DNA from: an uncultured Collinsella sp.
GTDB taxonomy: Bacteria; Actinomycetota; Coriobacteriia; Coriobacteriales; Coriobacteriaceae
Direction: 5' to 3'
DNA: 10,271 bases
NCBI GenBank assembly: GCA_900550355.1
Contig: URRT01000061.1
Coordinates: 1-10,271, forward strand
Shown here: piece after piece, positions 1-6,843 of the stretch
Position numbering within the stretch: position 1 is the stretch's first letter
Layout of the letters: the number at the start of each line of letters is the position of its first letter
Translations under genes and position numbers: made by a program
The notes under the pieces: generated by a model
Told to the model about the DNA's origin: nothing
Seen by the model: the letters and a program-made list of their open reading frames with translations, nothing else
Databases searched by the model: none

Positions 1-214
1 CAGCCATCTGGGCAGCGAACGGCGTGGACTTACGGGAGCCCTTGAAGCCCACCTGGCCAGCCGACTTCCAGGAAATGACGTTGCCCTGGGGATCGGTGAT
101 CGAAACGATCGTGTTGTTGAACGTAGAACGAATGTGAGCCTGGCCCACGGAAATGTTCTTACGGTCCGCGCGCTTCAGACGGGCAGCGCGAACGTTCTTC
201 TTAGCAGTAGCCAT
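1..214 (-). CDS. rpsK: 30S ribosomal protein S11 (5' part; gene continues past the left edge)
   Basis: S11 sits on the platform of the small subunit near the decoding/E-site region. The window holds the first 71 codons from an ATG at 212-214; the C-terminal half lies beyond position 1. The basic N-terminus is followed by the family motif AHIRSTFNNTIVSITD (residues 26-41) and GFKGSRKSTPFAAQ (residues 56-69), both typical of bacterial S11. A GGAG element lies about 10 nt upstream of the ATG in the 14-nt gap after rpsM, so it is very probably co-transcribed with rpmJ and rpsM. The order rpmJ-rpsM-rpsK is the usual start of the alpha ribosomal cluster, where rpsD, rpoA and rplQ normally follow. 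The gene is truncated only by the window edge, with no internal damage seen. Confidence 0.97.
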   Translation of the reverse strand, partial: MATAKKNVRAARLKRADRKNISVGQAHIRSTFNNTIVSITDPQGNVISWKSAGQVGFKGSRKSTPFAAQMA

Positions 215-228
215 CTATCTAGCGCTCC

Positions 229-603
229 TTATTTCTTCTTCTTAGCACCGATCTGACGCTTCGGGCCCTTGCGGGTACGAGCGTTAGTGTGGGTGCGCTG
301 GCCGCGGACCGGGAGGCCCTTGCGGTGACGAAGGCCGCGGTTGCAGCCGATGTCCATAAGGCGCTTGACGTTCTGGTTGCGCTCACGGCGGAGGTCGCCC
401 TCAACCATGATCTGGTTCTTATCGATATAATCGCGGATGGCGTTAACCTCATCCTCGGTGAGGTCCTTAACGCGCGTATCCACGTTAACGTTGCACTCGA
501 CGCAAATCTTCGTCGCAGTGGTGCGGCCGATGCCGTAAATGTAGGTCAGACCGATCTCAACGCGCTTCTCACGCGGGAGGTCGACACCATTAATACGGGC
601 CAA
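229..603 (-). CDS. rpsM: 30S ribosomal protein S13
   Basis: S13 lies in the head of the 30S subunit and contacts the P-site tRNA and the B1 intersubunit bridges. The 124-residue product matches the usual bacterial length. It opens MARINGVDLPREKRVEIGLT, has the YGIGRTTA helix-turn element (residues 23-30), and ends with the diagnostic GLPVRGQRTHTNARTRKG followed by a lysine-rich tail ending KKKK. The start codon is TTG (601-603). It is supported by GAGGAG 6 nt upstream and by alignment of MARINGVDLP with the conserved N-terminus. It lies 14 nt after the rpmJ stop and 14 nt before rpsK, consistent with one transcript. Confidence 0.97.
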   Translation of the reverse strand: MARINGVDLPREKRVEIGLTYIYGIGRTTATKICVECNVNVDTRVKDLTEDEVNAIRDYIDKNQIMVEGDLRRERNQNVKRLMDIGCNRGLRHRKGLPVRGQRTHTNARTRKGPKRQIGAKKKK

Positions 604-617
604 CGTAGTCTCCTCTC

Positions 618-731
618 TTAACCCTGACGCTGCTTATGACGGGGGTTCTCGCAAATGACGAGGACCTTGCCATGGCGCCTAATGATTTTGCACTTATCGC
701 ACATCTTCTTGACCGAAGGACGTACCTTCAT
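618..731 (-). CDS. rpmJ: 50S ribosomal protein L36 (zinc-binding form)
   Basis: L36 is the smallest 50S protein and binds 23S rRNA near the base of the L7/L12 stalk region. The 37-residue ORF reads MKVRPSVKKMCDKCKIIRRH and then on to ICENPRHKQRQG, ending TAA. It keeps the zinc ligands C11, C14, C27 and H32, so this is the C+ (zinc-containing) version. An AAAGGAAG Shine-Dalgarno lies about 6 nt before the ATG at 729-731. It directly precedes rpsM as in most bacteria. The 150-nt gap upstream, separating it from infA, is long for this cluster and holds two hairpins. The call is firm despite the small size because the whole sequence fits the family. Confidence 0.97.
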   Translation of the reverse strand: MKVRPSVKKMCDKCKIIRRHGKVLVICENPRHKQRQG

Positions 732-780
732 CGTTCTTCCTTTCGGTAGCGCTCAAACTACTTCCCTACTATCTACTCGC

Positions 781-856
781 CCAGCCGCAGGCGTTTAAAA
801 CTATGGCTGGTCTTCACACACAATCCGACCGTAGGTTGAGCTAAGCCTGCAGTCGG
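781..856 (-). promoter_or_regulatory. Two tandem hairpins in the infA-rpmJ intergenic region
   Basis: Two inverted repeats lie back to back in the 150-nt gap after infA. In the transcribed (minus) direction the first spans 856-825. Its arms begin CCGAC and end GTCGG, with about 11 pairs including one wobble and one mismatch and a 10-nt loop. The second spans 810-781, with CCAGCC/GGCTGG arms extended inward by three more pairs after a mismatch. Neither is followed by a T-run, so they do not look like intrinsic terminators. They could be an RNA processing or stability element, or a leader for the rpmJ-rpsM-rpsK segment. The structure is seen in sequence; function is inference. Confidence 0.4.
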
Positions 857-881
857 AAATGGAGTGCGTGTATGCGTGCCG

Positions 882-1106
882 CTATTTGTAGCGATAGGTG
901 ATGCGGCCGCGGGTCAGGTCGTACGGGGAAAGCTCCACGACAACCCTGTCACCGGGGAGAATACGGATGTAATTCATTCGGATCTTGCCAGAAATGTTGC
1001 ACAGAACCGAATGACCGTTCTCGAGCTCGACCTTAAACATGGCGTTGGGCAACGGTTCCTTTACCGTACCCTCGAGCTCAATTGCGTCTTCCTTCTTCAC
1101 AAGCAA
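882..1106 (-). CDS. infA: Translation initiation factor IF-1
   Basis: IF-1 binds the A site of the 30S subunit during initiation and works with IF-2 and IF-3. The product is a single small OB-fold protein carrying the nearly invariant block EPLPNAMFKVELENGH, then ISGKIRMNYIRILPGDRV and ELSPYDLTRGRITYRYK at the C-terminus. No residue that defines the family looks lost. Start choice is uncertain. A TTG at 1104-1106 gives 74 residues (LVKKEDAIELEG) with a GAG element about 8 nt upstream. A GTG two codons later (1098-1100) gives the 72-residue length usual for the family, but its Shine-Dalgarno is poorly placed. It follows map after a 98-nt gap with its own promoter-like sequence. Coupling infA to the spc/alpha boundary is typical of Gram-positive bacteria. 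Confidence 0.95.
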   Translation of the reverse strand: MLVKKEDAIELEGTVKEPLPNAMFKVELENGHSVLCNISGKIRMNYIRILPGDRVVVELSPYDLTRGRITYRYK

Positions 1107-1139
1107 TCATCTTTCTCTAGAAAACGACAGCGATTGAGT

Positions 1140-1168
1140 ATTCTACAACACGTATGCACGCATCGTAA
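1140..1168 (-). promoter_or_regulatory. Candidate promoter for infA and the genes after it
   Basis: On the minus strand, TAGAAT (1145-1140, 5/6 to the sigma-70 -10 consensus) is preceded at a 17-nt spacing by TTACGA (1168-1163), a weak -35 match. Transcription would start near 1133, giving a 5' leader of about 27 nt before infA. The position in a 98-nt gap between map and infA fits a second promoter that uncouples infA-rpmJ-rpsM-rpsK from the upstream genes. This is based on sequence match only. Confidence 0.4.
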
Positions 1169-1204
1169 TAACTTCGTAATGGCTCCACAACTAAATGGAA
1201 CTTG

Positions 1205-1993
1205 TTACATTTCTCCGCCTTGGAGGGAGCACCAAGCACCTTGGGCATCCGTGGTGAGAATCACCGGACCGTCATTGGTAATGGCGACGGTGTTCTCGTA
1301 GTGCGCGGCGGGCAGGTGATCGTTGGTCGTAACAATCCAACCGTCGGAGCCCGTGCTCACATGGTTGGAACCCATCGTAACCATCGGCTCGATGGCAATG
1401 ACCATGCCGGCCTGGAGGCGAACGCCCCTCCCCTTCTTTCCATAGTTAGGAACGTTGGGGTCCTCGTGCATCACGCGGCCAATGCCATGGCCTACATAAT
1501 CACGAAGCACACCGTAACCGTGAGACTCGGCGAGGGACTGAACGGCATAACCGACGTCCCCGATATGGTTACCGGGAACAGCCTGCTCGATGGCAGCCTT
1601 AAGGCAATCGCGCGTGACCTCGCACAAAGCCTTGGCTTCGGGCGTGGGGGTGCCGACGAAAAACGTCCAAGCGTTATCGCCGACCCAACCGTCGACAACG
1701 GCTCCCGTATCGATGGAGATGACATCGCCATCGCGCAGGATCATGTCGGGGTTGGGAATACCGTGGACCACGGCATCGTTGATCGATGCGCAAATGGTCC
1801 CCGGGAACCCGCCGTAACCCTTAAAGGCCGGGGTGCCGCCATGCATGCGGATAATCTGCTCCGCGAGCTGATCGAGCTCAAAGGTGGAAACGCCGGGGCG
1901 CACCATGGCTCCAACGTGGCGGAGCGCCATCTTAGATAGCGCTCCTGCCTTCTTCATCTGCTCGATTTGCGTTGCAGACTTAATCTTGATCAT
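1205..1993 (-). CDS. map: Methionine aminopeptidase, type I
   Basis: This enzyme removes the initiator methionine co-translationally from proteins whose second residue is small. The 262-residue product is a single pita-bread peptidase domain without the long N-terminal zinc-finger extension. All expected metal ligands are visible: D95 (SIDTG), D106 (GDNAW), H169 (YVGHGIG), E202 (IEPM) and E233 (HYEN). The substrate-binding histidines H77 (VVHGIP) and H176 (MHEDPNVPNYG) are also present. Numbering is close to that of the E. coli enzyme (D97, D108, H171, E204, E235). Its ATG overlaps the adk stop by ATGA (1990-1993), which indicates translational coupling. Gene order adk-map-infA is the standard Gram-positive arrangement. 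Confidence 0.97.
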   Translation of the reverse strand: MIKIKSATQIEQMKKAGALSKMALRHVGAMVRPGVSTFELDQLAEQIIRMHGGTPAFKGYGGFPGTICASINDAVVHGIPNPDMILRDGDVISIDTGAVVDGWVGDNAWTFFVGTPTPEAKALCEVTRDCLKAAIEQAVPGNHIGDVGYAVQSLAESHGYGVLRDYVGHGIGRVMHEDPNVPNYGKKGRGVRLQAGMVIAIEPMVTMGSNHVSTGSDGWIVTTNDHLPAAHYENTVAITNDGPVILTTDAQGAWCSLQGGEM

Positions 1994-2616
1994 AGACCGA
2001 GAGCCTCTTTGACATCCCCGTACACGGTCTCGCGAGCCTGGTCACCGTTGACCGACTTGAGCAGACCCTGGCCACGATAGTAGTCGACGAGCGGGCTCGT
2101 GGACTTCTCGTAGACGTCGAGACGGTTCTTGATGGTCTCGGGCTTGTCGTCGTCGCGCTGATACATCTCGCCGCCACACTTGGGGCAGGTAGCATCGGCA
2201 GCGGTGCCGGTGTAACCGCATGCGCGGCAGGTGCGACGCGAAGACAGACGATCGATAATGACCTCGGGGGCCACATCGACCAGAAGGGCGCAGTCGATCT
2301 CGCGACCCATGGCGGAGAGCTCGGAATCGAGCGTCACAGCCTGGGCGGTGTTGCGCGGGAAGCCGTCGAGGATGAAGCCCTGCTGGGCGTCATCGGCGGC
2401 AAGGCGCTCCTTGACAAGGTCGATCACGAGCTGGTCGGGAACGAGCTCGCCAGCGTCCATGTACTTCTTAGCCTGAATACCAAGCTCGGTGCCACCCTTG
2501 ACGGCAGCACGCAGCAGGTCGCCCGTGGAAATGTGGGCGACGCCAAACTCGGCGACGAGCTCCTGTGCGACGGTGCCCTTACCGGCACCCGGAGCTCCGA
2601 GCAATACGAGGTTCAT
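1990..2616 (-). CDS. adk: Adenylate kinase (zinc LID type)
   Basis: This cytosolic enzyme interconverts ATP + AMP and 2 ADP. With the ATG at 2614-2616 the product has 208 residues. It shows the P-loop GAPGAGKGT (7-15, catalytic K13), TGDLLR (31-36, AMP side), DGFPRN (84-89, R88) and arginines R123, R128, R154 and R165 around the phosphates. The long LID carries C130-x2-C133 and C144-x2-C147, a structural zinc site typical of Gram-positive long-form kinases. AGGAGG lies 7 nt before this ATG. A TTG two codons upstream (2620-2622) would leave only about 1 nt after the Shine-Dalgarno and is rejected. It lies 18 nt after secY and overlaps map by 4 nt. Confidence 0.97.
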   Translation of the reverse strand: MNLVLLGAPGAGKGTVAQELVAEFGVAHISTGDLLRAAVKGGTELGIQAKKYMDAGELVPDQLVIDLVKERLAADDAQQGFILDGFPRNTAQAVTLDSELSAMGREIDCALLVDVAPEVIIDRLSSRRTCRACGYTGTAADATCPKCGGEMYQRDDDKPETIKNRLDVYEKSTSPLVDYYRGQGLLKSVNGDQARETVYGDVKEALGL

Positions 2617-2634
2617 GAGCAATCCTCCTCTAGC

Positions 2635-3921
2635 CTATTTAAAGAATCCATCGTAATCATACATCTTGATCTGGCCTTCGAGCTTATCGACCGTGTCGAG
2701 CACGACGCCGACCATGATGAGGATGGACGTGCCGCCAAATGCCTGGATCAGATGGTTACCCGTGAAGGAGAAGATGATCGAAGGCACGATGGCGATGAGC
2801 GCCAAAAAGACAGCGCTGGGAAGCGTGATCTTGTTGAGCGCGTTCTTGATGTAGGCCGCGGTAGCCCTACCCGGACGCACGCCCGGAATAAAGCCGCCCT
2901 GCTTCTTAAGGTTATCGGCCGTGTCATCGGGGTTGAACACCATGGAGGTGTAGAAGTACGCGAAGAACACGATGAGGACAACGTTAAGCACCCAGTTGAG
3001 CCAACCGGTCGAAAGCGCGGAGGCAACTGCCTGAATCCAGCCGATGCCGGGGAAGAACACGGCAATCTGAGCCGGGAAGTACAGCAGCGCCGAAGCGAAG
3101 ATGATCGGCACGACACCCGCGGTGTTGACCTTGATGGGCAGGTAGGTGGTCTGGCCACCCATCATGCGACGGCCCACGACGCGCTTAGCGTAGGAGACCG
3201 GGATGCGGCGCTGGCCGCGCTCAAGGAAAACAATCAGCGGAATAACCAGCAGGATGATGGCGCAGATGATCACCATGGTGATGATGCCACCGGCATTGCC
3301 CTCGGTACTGGAGAAGATAGCCTGCGGCAGACCGGCCATGATGTTCGCGAAGATGATCAGCGACATGCCATTGCCGATACCGCGCTGGGTGATGAGCTCA
3401 CCAATCCACATGATCAGCATGGCGCCCGCGGTGAGCGTACCGACGATCATGAGGTCGAAGATGATCTCGGGAGCGCCGGCGCCATTGAAGCTGATGCCGA
3501 AGCTCTTAAAGAGGAAGAGGTAACCCACGGAGTTGAGGATTGCCAGAGCCAGGGTGAGGTAACGCGAATACTGCGTAATCTTGGTCTGACCGACCTCGCC
3601 CTCGCGGGCAAGCTCATGCAGGGAAGGCACGACGGCCTGGAGCATCTGGAGGATGATCGAGCTGGTGATGTAAGGCATGATGCCCAGCGAAAACACCGAC
3701 ACATAGCTCAACGCGCCGCCAGAGAAAAGATTCAGGAGGGCCATAGCACCTGCGGCGACCGAATTGTTATCGGTCGAGAAAAGGCCCAGCATCCCCTGGA
3801 AGGGAATGCCGGGCACAGGAACGTGCGCACCAATGCGGTACACGACGAGCATAGCTATGGTAAAAAGAATCTTTTCGCGCAATTCTTTGATGCGGAAAGC
3901 ATTCTTAAGACCATTTAGCAC
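2635..3921 (-). CDS. secY: Preprotein translocase subunit SecY
   Basis: SecY is the inner-membrane channel of the Sec pathway, partnering SecE, SecG and the SecA motor. The 428-residue protein has ten hydrophobic segments, beginning around residues 18-30, with the plug region after VPVPGIPF (34-41). Family motifs include GIMPYITSSIILQML (80-94), ITQRGIGNGMSLIIF (177-191), the cytosolic loop IPVSYAKRVVGRRM (240-253) with conserved arginines for SecA/ribosome contact, and GGFIPGVRPG (342-351). The start is GTG (3919-3921), seven nucleotides inside the end of rplO, so translation is probably coupled. Length is near the family norm (E. coli 443). The location between rplO and adk is canonical. 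A long ORF on the opposite strand here is an antisense shadow. Confidence 0.98.
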   Translation of the reverse strand: MLNGLKNAFRIKELREKILFTIAMLVVYRIGAHVPVPGIPFQGMLGLFSTDNNSVAAGAMALLNLFSGGALSYVSVFSLGIMPYITSSIILQMLQAVVPSLHELAREGEVGQTKITQYSRYLTLALAILNSVGYLFLFKSFGISFNGAGAPEIIFDLMIVGTLTAGAMLIMWIGELITQRGIGNGMSLIIFANIMAGLPQAIFSSTEGNAGGIITMVIICAIILLVIPLIVFLERGQRRIPVSYAKRVVGRRMMGGQTTYLPIKVNTAGVVPIIFASALLYFPAQIAVFFPGIGWIQAVASALSTGWLNWVLNVVLIVFFAYFYTSMVFNPDDTADNLKKQGGFIPGVRPGRATAAYIKNALNKITLPSAVFLALIAIVPSIIFSFTGNHLIQAFGGTSILIMVGVVLDTVDKLEGQIKMYDYDGFFK

Positions 3922-4364
3922 GGCAGCTCGACCTTTCCGCCGGCGGCCTCGATCTTGGCCTGCGCAGAAGCGCTGACCTTGTCGACCTTGACCGTGAACT
4001 TCTTGGTGAGCTCACCATTGCCGAGCACCTTGACGGGCTCGAACTCGCTCTTGGTGATGCGAGCGGCCTTAAGAGCGGCACCGTCGATCACAGCGCCGTC
4101 CTCGAACTTACGCTCGAGACGCTCAACGTTAACGGCGGTGTACTCGATACGACGGGGGTTGCGGAAGCCCGGAAGCTTGGGCAGGCGCATAGCAAGCGGA
4201 GTCTGGCCACCCTCGAAGCCGGCACCCTTGGTGCCGCCAGAGCGGGAACCCTGGCCCTTCTGGCCGCGGCCAGAAGTGGTGCCGTGACCCGAAGAATTGC
4301 CACGGCCGACGCGCTTGCGGTTCTTGGTGGAACCGGGCGCGGGAGTAAGATCGTGAAGCTGCAT
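3915..4364 (-). CDS. rplO: 50S ribosomal protein L15
   Basis: L15 is a late-assembly 50S protein with a long basic extension threading into 23S rRNA. The product has 149 residues. The glycine/arginine-rich N-terminal extension (about residues 18-62, including GRGNSSGHGTTSGRGQKGQG) is diagnostic. It is followed by LPKLPGFRNPRRIEY and a globular C-terminal domain ending EAAGGKVELPC. A GAGGAG Shine-Dalgarno, formed by the last codons of rpmD, lies 6 nt before the ATG at 4362-4364. The stop lies inside the secY start region. Genes rpmD-rplO-secY are in the canonical spc order. Confidence 0.97.
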   Translation of the reverse strand: MQLHDLTPAPGSTKNRKRVGRGNSSGHGTTSGRGQKGQGSRSGGTKGAGFEGGQTPLAMRLPKLPGFRNPRRIEYTAVNVERLERKFEDGAVIDGAALKAARITKSEFEPVKVLGNGELTKKFTVKVDKVSASAQAKIEAAGGKVELPC

Positions 4365-4367
4365 TTG

Positions 4368-4550
4368 CTACTCCTCTACAATCTCGACAAGGTGCTTGAC
4401 CTTGAAGATCATGCCGCGGACGGACTCGTTGTCAGCAATCTCGCGAACCTCGCGGATCCTGTGGAGACCGAGGGCACGGACAGTACGGACCTGGTCCTGC
4501 TTGCAACCGTTGGTGCTGCGGACCTGCTTGATCTTGATGGTGTCAGCCAT
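4368..4550 (-). CDS. rpmD: 50S ribosomal protein L30
   Basis: L30 is a small, non-universal 50S protein. The 60-residue product MADTIKIKQVRSTNGCKQDQ continues with VRTVRALGLHRIREVREIAD and ends VKHLVEIVEE. This is the usual single L30 fold with the conserved LGL-R/H segment. An AAGGAG element lies 8 nt before the ATG, within the end of rpsE. Only 2 nt separate it from the rpsE stop and 3 nt from the rplO start, so all three are translated from one message. Nothing unusual is seen. Confidence 0.96.
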   Translation of the reverse strand: MADTIKIKQVRSTNGCKQDQVRTVRALGLHRIREVREIADNESVRGMIFKVKHLVEIVEE

Positions 4551-4552
4551 GC

Positions 4553-5077
4553 TTAGTTCTCCTTACCGACGAACATCTCGGAGACCGTCAGGCCACGGCG
4601 AGCCGCGACGTCCTCAGGGCTGGAGAGCTCCTTGAGGCCCTCGACGGCAGCCTTGATGATGTTGAGGCCGTTGTCGGTACCGAGGGACTTGGACAGGACG
4701 TTCTTGATGCCAGCAAGCTCAAAGAGGGGACGCACAGCGCCGCCGGCGATAACGCCGGTACCCTCGACAGCGGGCTTGATGATGATGCGGCCGGCACCAA
4801 AGTGACCGAGAACCTCGTGCGGAATGGTGCCCTGATCGGTCACCGGCACGTGGAACATGTTCTTCTTGGCATCGAGAGACGCCTTGGAGATGGCCATGGG
4901 CACCTCAGCGGACTTGCCCATGCCAACGCCGACGTTGCCCTTGCCGTCACCAACGACGACGAGAGCGACGAGGCTCATGCGACGACCACCCTTGACGGTC
5001 TTCGACACGCGGTTGATGTAAACGACGCGCTCCTCGAACTCGGAGGCCTCGCGCTGCTGCTTCTGATTACGAGCCAT
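4553..5077 (-). CDS. rpsE: 30S ribosomal protein S5
   Basis: S5 lies on the solvent face of the 30S subunit by the mRNA entry channel and affects decoding fidelity. The 174-residue protein has the N-terminal double-stranded-RNA-binding-like domain (about residues 15-78). This includes the basic VSKTVKGGRRMS loop and GDGKGNVGVGMGKSAEVP. The C-terminal domain contains GAGRIIIKPA and GTGVIAGGAVR. AGGAGG lies 10 nt upstream of the ATG at 5075-5077. It lies 14 nt after rplR and 2 nt before rpmD, the canonical order. No missing motif is evident. Confidence 0.97.
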   Translation of the reverse strand: MARNQKQQREASEFEERVVYINRVSKTVKGGRRMSLVALVVVGDGKGNVGVGMGKSAEVPMAISKASLDAKKNMFHVPVTDQGTIPHEVLGHFGAGRIIIKPAVEGTGVIAGGAVRPLFELAGIKNVLSKSLGTDNGLNIIKAAVEGLKELSSPEDVAARRGLTVSEMFVGKEN

Positions 5078-5091
5078 GTGCTACATACCTC

Positions 5092-5460
5092 CTAGAACTC
5101 GAGACCGGCGGCACGAGCACCGTCGGCGAGGGCCTTGACGCGGCCATGGTAGATACGGCCACCGCGATCGAAGGCGACCTTGGTGATGCCGGCCTCGATG
5201 GCGCGCTTGCCAACGAGCTGACCGACCTTCTCCGCAGCCTCCTTGTTCGAGGTGTGGGTGCCCTTGAACTCGGCCTCGAGGGTCGAGGCAGAGACGAGCG
5301 TCAGGCTGGAGCCCTTGCTGTCGTCGATGATCTGGGCATAGATGTTGGCGTTAGTACGGGTCACGCGAAGACGCGGACGCTCGGAGGTACCCGAGACCTT
5401 GCCGCGAACACGACGCTGACGACGCTTGAGGCCTTCCAGCTTCGCCTTATGCTTGTTCAT
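5092..5460 (-). CDS. rplR: 50S ribosomal protein L18
   Basis: L18 binds 5S rRNA together with L5 and helps form the central protuberance. The 122-residue product has a basic N-terminal arm (KRRQRRVRGKVSG), RPRLRVTRTNANIYAQIIDD in the core, and the conserved DRGGRIYHGRVKALADGAR near the C-terminus. The ATG at 5458-5460 has AGGAG 7 nt upstream. The 75-nt gap separating it from rplF carries a perfect 8-bp hairpin. It is notable that this L5 partner is intact while rplE in the same cluster is split. Confidence 0.97.
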   Translation of the reverse strand: MNKHKAKLEGLKRRQRRVRGKVSGTSERPRLRVTRTNANIYAQIIDDSKGSSLTLVSASTLEAEFKGTHTSNKEAAEKVGQLVGKRAIEAGITKVAFDRGGRIYHGRVKALADGARAAGLEF

Positions 5461-5488
5461 ACGTAAACTCCTAAAAAGGTTGATCTTG

Positions 5489-5510
5489 CCAGCACCTGAC
5501 GGGGTGCTGG
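5489..5510 (-). promoter_or_regulatory. Hairpin between rplF and rplR
   Basis: A perfect inverted repeat CCAGCACC / GGTGCTGG (5489-5496 and 5503-5510) with a 6-nt loop lies in the 75-nt rplF-rplR gap. A smaller one (AGTCG/CGACT, 5524-5537) overlaps the rplF stop. In the transcript the main hairpin is followed by about 11 nt and then a run of five U. That spacing is too long for a standard intrinsic terminator, and essential genes follow. It is more likely a partial attenuator, a processing site or an RNA stability element. Function is inference. Confidence 0.4.
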
Positions 5511-5535
5511 TCTTATGCGAGTGAGTCGGTTACGA

Positions 5536-6072
5536 CTACTTGGCGGCCTTACCCAGCTTGCGGCGGATGTGCTCGCCAACGTAGTGGATACCCTTGCCCT
5601 TGTAAGGCTCGGGAGGACGATGGCCGCGGATCTCAGCGGCGATCTGACCGACCTGCTGCTTGTTGATACCCTTGACGTTCACGTGGGTGTTGTCGGGAAC
5701 CTCGAAGGTGATGCCCTCGGGAGCCTCGACGATCACGGGGTGCGAGAAGCCCAGGGAGAACTCGAGGTTCTTGCCCTTCTGCTGCACGCGGTAACCGACG
5801 CCGGCGAGCTCGAGCTTCTTCTCGAAGCCCTCGGAAACGCCAACAACCATGTTGTGGATGAGGGCGCGGGTGAGGCCGTGGCGGGCACGGGTCTCACGCT
5901 CGTCGTCGGGACGGGAAACGGTGAGGACGTTGTCCTCGACGTTGATAGCGAGCTTCTCAAAGACATCGAGCTCGAGCTGGCCCTTGGGGCCCTTGACGAC
6001 AACATTGTTGCCGTTGACTGCCACTTCGACTCCGGCGGGAATCTGGACAGGCTTATTACCGATACGAGACAC
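5536..6072 (-). CDS. rplF: 50S ribosomal protein L6
   Basis: L6 binds near the sarcin-ricin loop and the L7/L12 stalk base, influencing elongation-factor binding. The 178-residue product has the two duplicated L6 domains. It starts MSRIGNKPVQIPAGVEV, has the interdomain segment TRALIHNMVVGVSEGFEKKL (69-88), and ends with the signature PPEPYKGKGIHYVGEHIRR (153-171). The start is GTG at 6070-6072, with AAGGAG 6 nt upstream. It follows rpsH after a short gap with no extra element. Canonical rpsH-rplF-rplR order. Confidence 0.97.
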   Translation of the reverse strand: MSRIGNKPVQIPAGVEVAVNGNNVVVKGPKGQLELDVFEKLAINVEDNVLTVSRPDDERETRARHGLTRALIHNMVVGVSEGFEKKLELAGVGYRVQQKGKNLEFSLGFSHPVIVEAPEGITFEVPDNTHVNVKGINKQQVGQIAAEIRGHRPPEPYKGKGIHYVGEHIRRKLGKAAK

Positions 6073-6105
6073 GGTGATCTCCTTTCCTTCTACCTACCGA
6101 GCGAA

Positions 6106-6504
6106 TTACCAGACGTAAGCGATGATCTCGCCGCCGACGTTGTGCTTGCGAGCATCGCGGTCGGTCATGACGCCATGGCTGGTGGAAATAATGGCGGTAC
6201 CAAGGCCACCGCGGACGCGGGGCATGTCGGCAACGCCGGTGTACTTACGCAGGCCCGGCTTGGAAATGCGGCGGATGCCGTTGATGACCTTAGCCTTCTT
6301 GGGACCATACTTAAGCGTGATGTGCAGAGTCTTCTGGGGAACGGTGTCCTCGACATCGTAGCCCTCGATGTAGCCCTCCTCGTGCAGAACACGAGCGATC
6401 TCGACGAGCTTCTTGCTGCTCGGCATGGAGACCGTGGCCTTGTTCACAGAGTTAGCGTTACGGATGCGCGTAAGCATATCTGCGATCGGGTCTGTAAGGT
6501 TCAT
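6106..6504 (-). CDS. rpsH: 30S ribosomal protein S8
   Basis: S8 binds helix 21 of 16S rRNA and is a primary assembly protein. In E. coli it also represses the spc operon by binding mRNA at the rplX-rplE junction. The 132-residue product starts MNLTDPIADMLTRIRNAN and has the C-terminal RNA-binding signature STSHGVMTDRDARKHNVGGE (about 107-126). ATG at 6502-6504 is preceded by AAGGAG at 7 nt. It lies 119 nt after rpsN, a gap that holds a hairpin. Because the rplX-rplE junction is rearranged here, whether S8 feedback still acts at rplE is an open question. Confidence 0.97.
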   Translation of the reverse strand: MNLTDPIADMLTRIRNANSVNKATVSMPSSKKLVEIARVLHEEGYIEGYDVEDTVPQKTLHITLKYGPKKAKVINGIRRISKPGLRKYTGVADMPRVRGGLGTAIISTSHGVMTDRDARKHNVGGEIIAYVW

Positions 6505-6545
6505 ACAGATTCTCCTTCGTTCTTGATGAACACGTGCTCTTGGTT

Positions 6546-6568
6546 CTTCGCCGCCCTTAACGGCAAAG
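6546..6568 (-). promoter_or_regulatory. Hairpin between rpsN and rpsH
   Basis: Arms 6546-6553 and 6561-6568 form an 8-pair stem in the minus-strand RNA (CUUUGCCG with CGGCGAAG, one U-G wobble) around a 7-nt loop, in the 119-nt rpsN-rpsH gap. No U-run follows. No convincing promoter was seen in this gap. It may be a processing or stability element. Confidence 0.35.
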
Positions 6569-6623
6569 CCTTTTTAGCGCGTTTTCCCTGTTCCAAACTG
6601 ATGCTTGAAACGCTGGTAGTGAC

Positions 6624-6809
6624 TTACCAGCTGGCCTTCTTAACGCCGGGAAGCTCGCCCTTGAGTGCAAGCTCGCGGAAGCAGACACGGCACAGGCCGA
6701 ACTTGCGGTACACAGAGTGCGGACGGCCGCAGCGCTGGCAGCGCGTGTACTCACGAGTAGAGAACTTCTGCTTGCGATTGCACTTGACGATCATCGATGT
6801 CTTAGCCAC
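6624..6809 (-). CDS. rpsN: 30S ribosomal protein S14, type Z (zinc-binding)
   Basis: S14 sits in the 30S head. This is the short zinc form (also named rpsZ) of 61 residues. It carries C24-x2-C27 and C40-x2-C43, with the family sequence STREYTRCQRCGRPHSVYRK and a C-terminal ELALKGELPGVKKASW. The start is GTG at 6807-6809 (VAKTSMIVK read as fMet-AKTSM), with AGGAGG about 6 nt upstream. It follows rplE after a 79-nt gap and precedes rpsH, as in Gram-positive spc clusters. A zinc-free long paralog, common as a zinc-starvation backup, is not in the window. Confidence 0.97.
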   Translation of the reverse strand: MAKTSMIVKCNRKQKFSTREYTRCQRCGRPHSVYRKFGLCRVCFRELALKGELPGVKKASW

Positions 6810-6843
6810 TTATATCCTCCTCACATAGAGTATTGTTCGCCCC

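Noticed and set aside
2617..2622. Longer adk start at a TTG two codons upstream
   Set aside because: The Shine-Dalgarno would lie only about 1 nt from this codon. The ATG at 2614-2616 is correctly spaced and gives the normal N-terminus.
2533..3918. 461-codon plus-strand ORF opposite secY and the end of adk
   Set aside because: It is antisense to a fully conserved secY. The D/H/E/R-rich sequence mirrors the codon composition of membrane-protein codons on the other strand.
6505..6623. Possible promoter in the rpsN-rpsH gap (TTGGAA with TAAAAA)
   Set aside because: The spacing is about 14 nt and the -10 match is poor.
5515..6828. 437-codon plus-strand ORF opposite rplF, rpsH and rpsN
   Set aside because: It is an antisense shadow of three conserved ribosomal protein genes, with no family resemblance and no good ribosome binding site.
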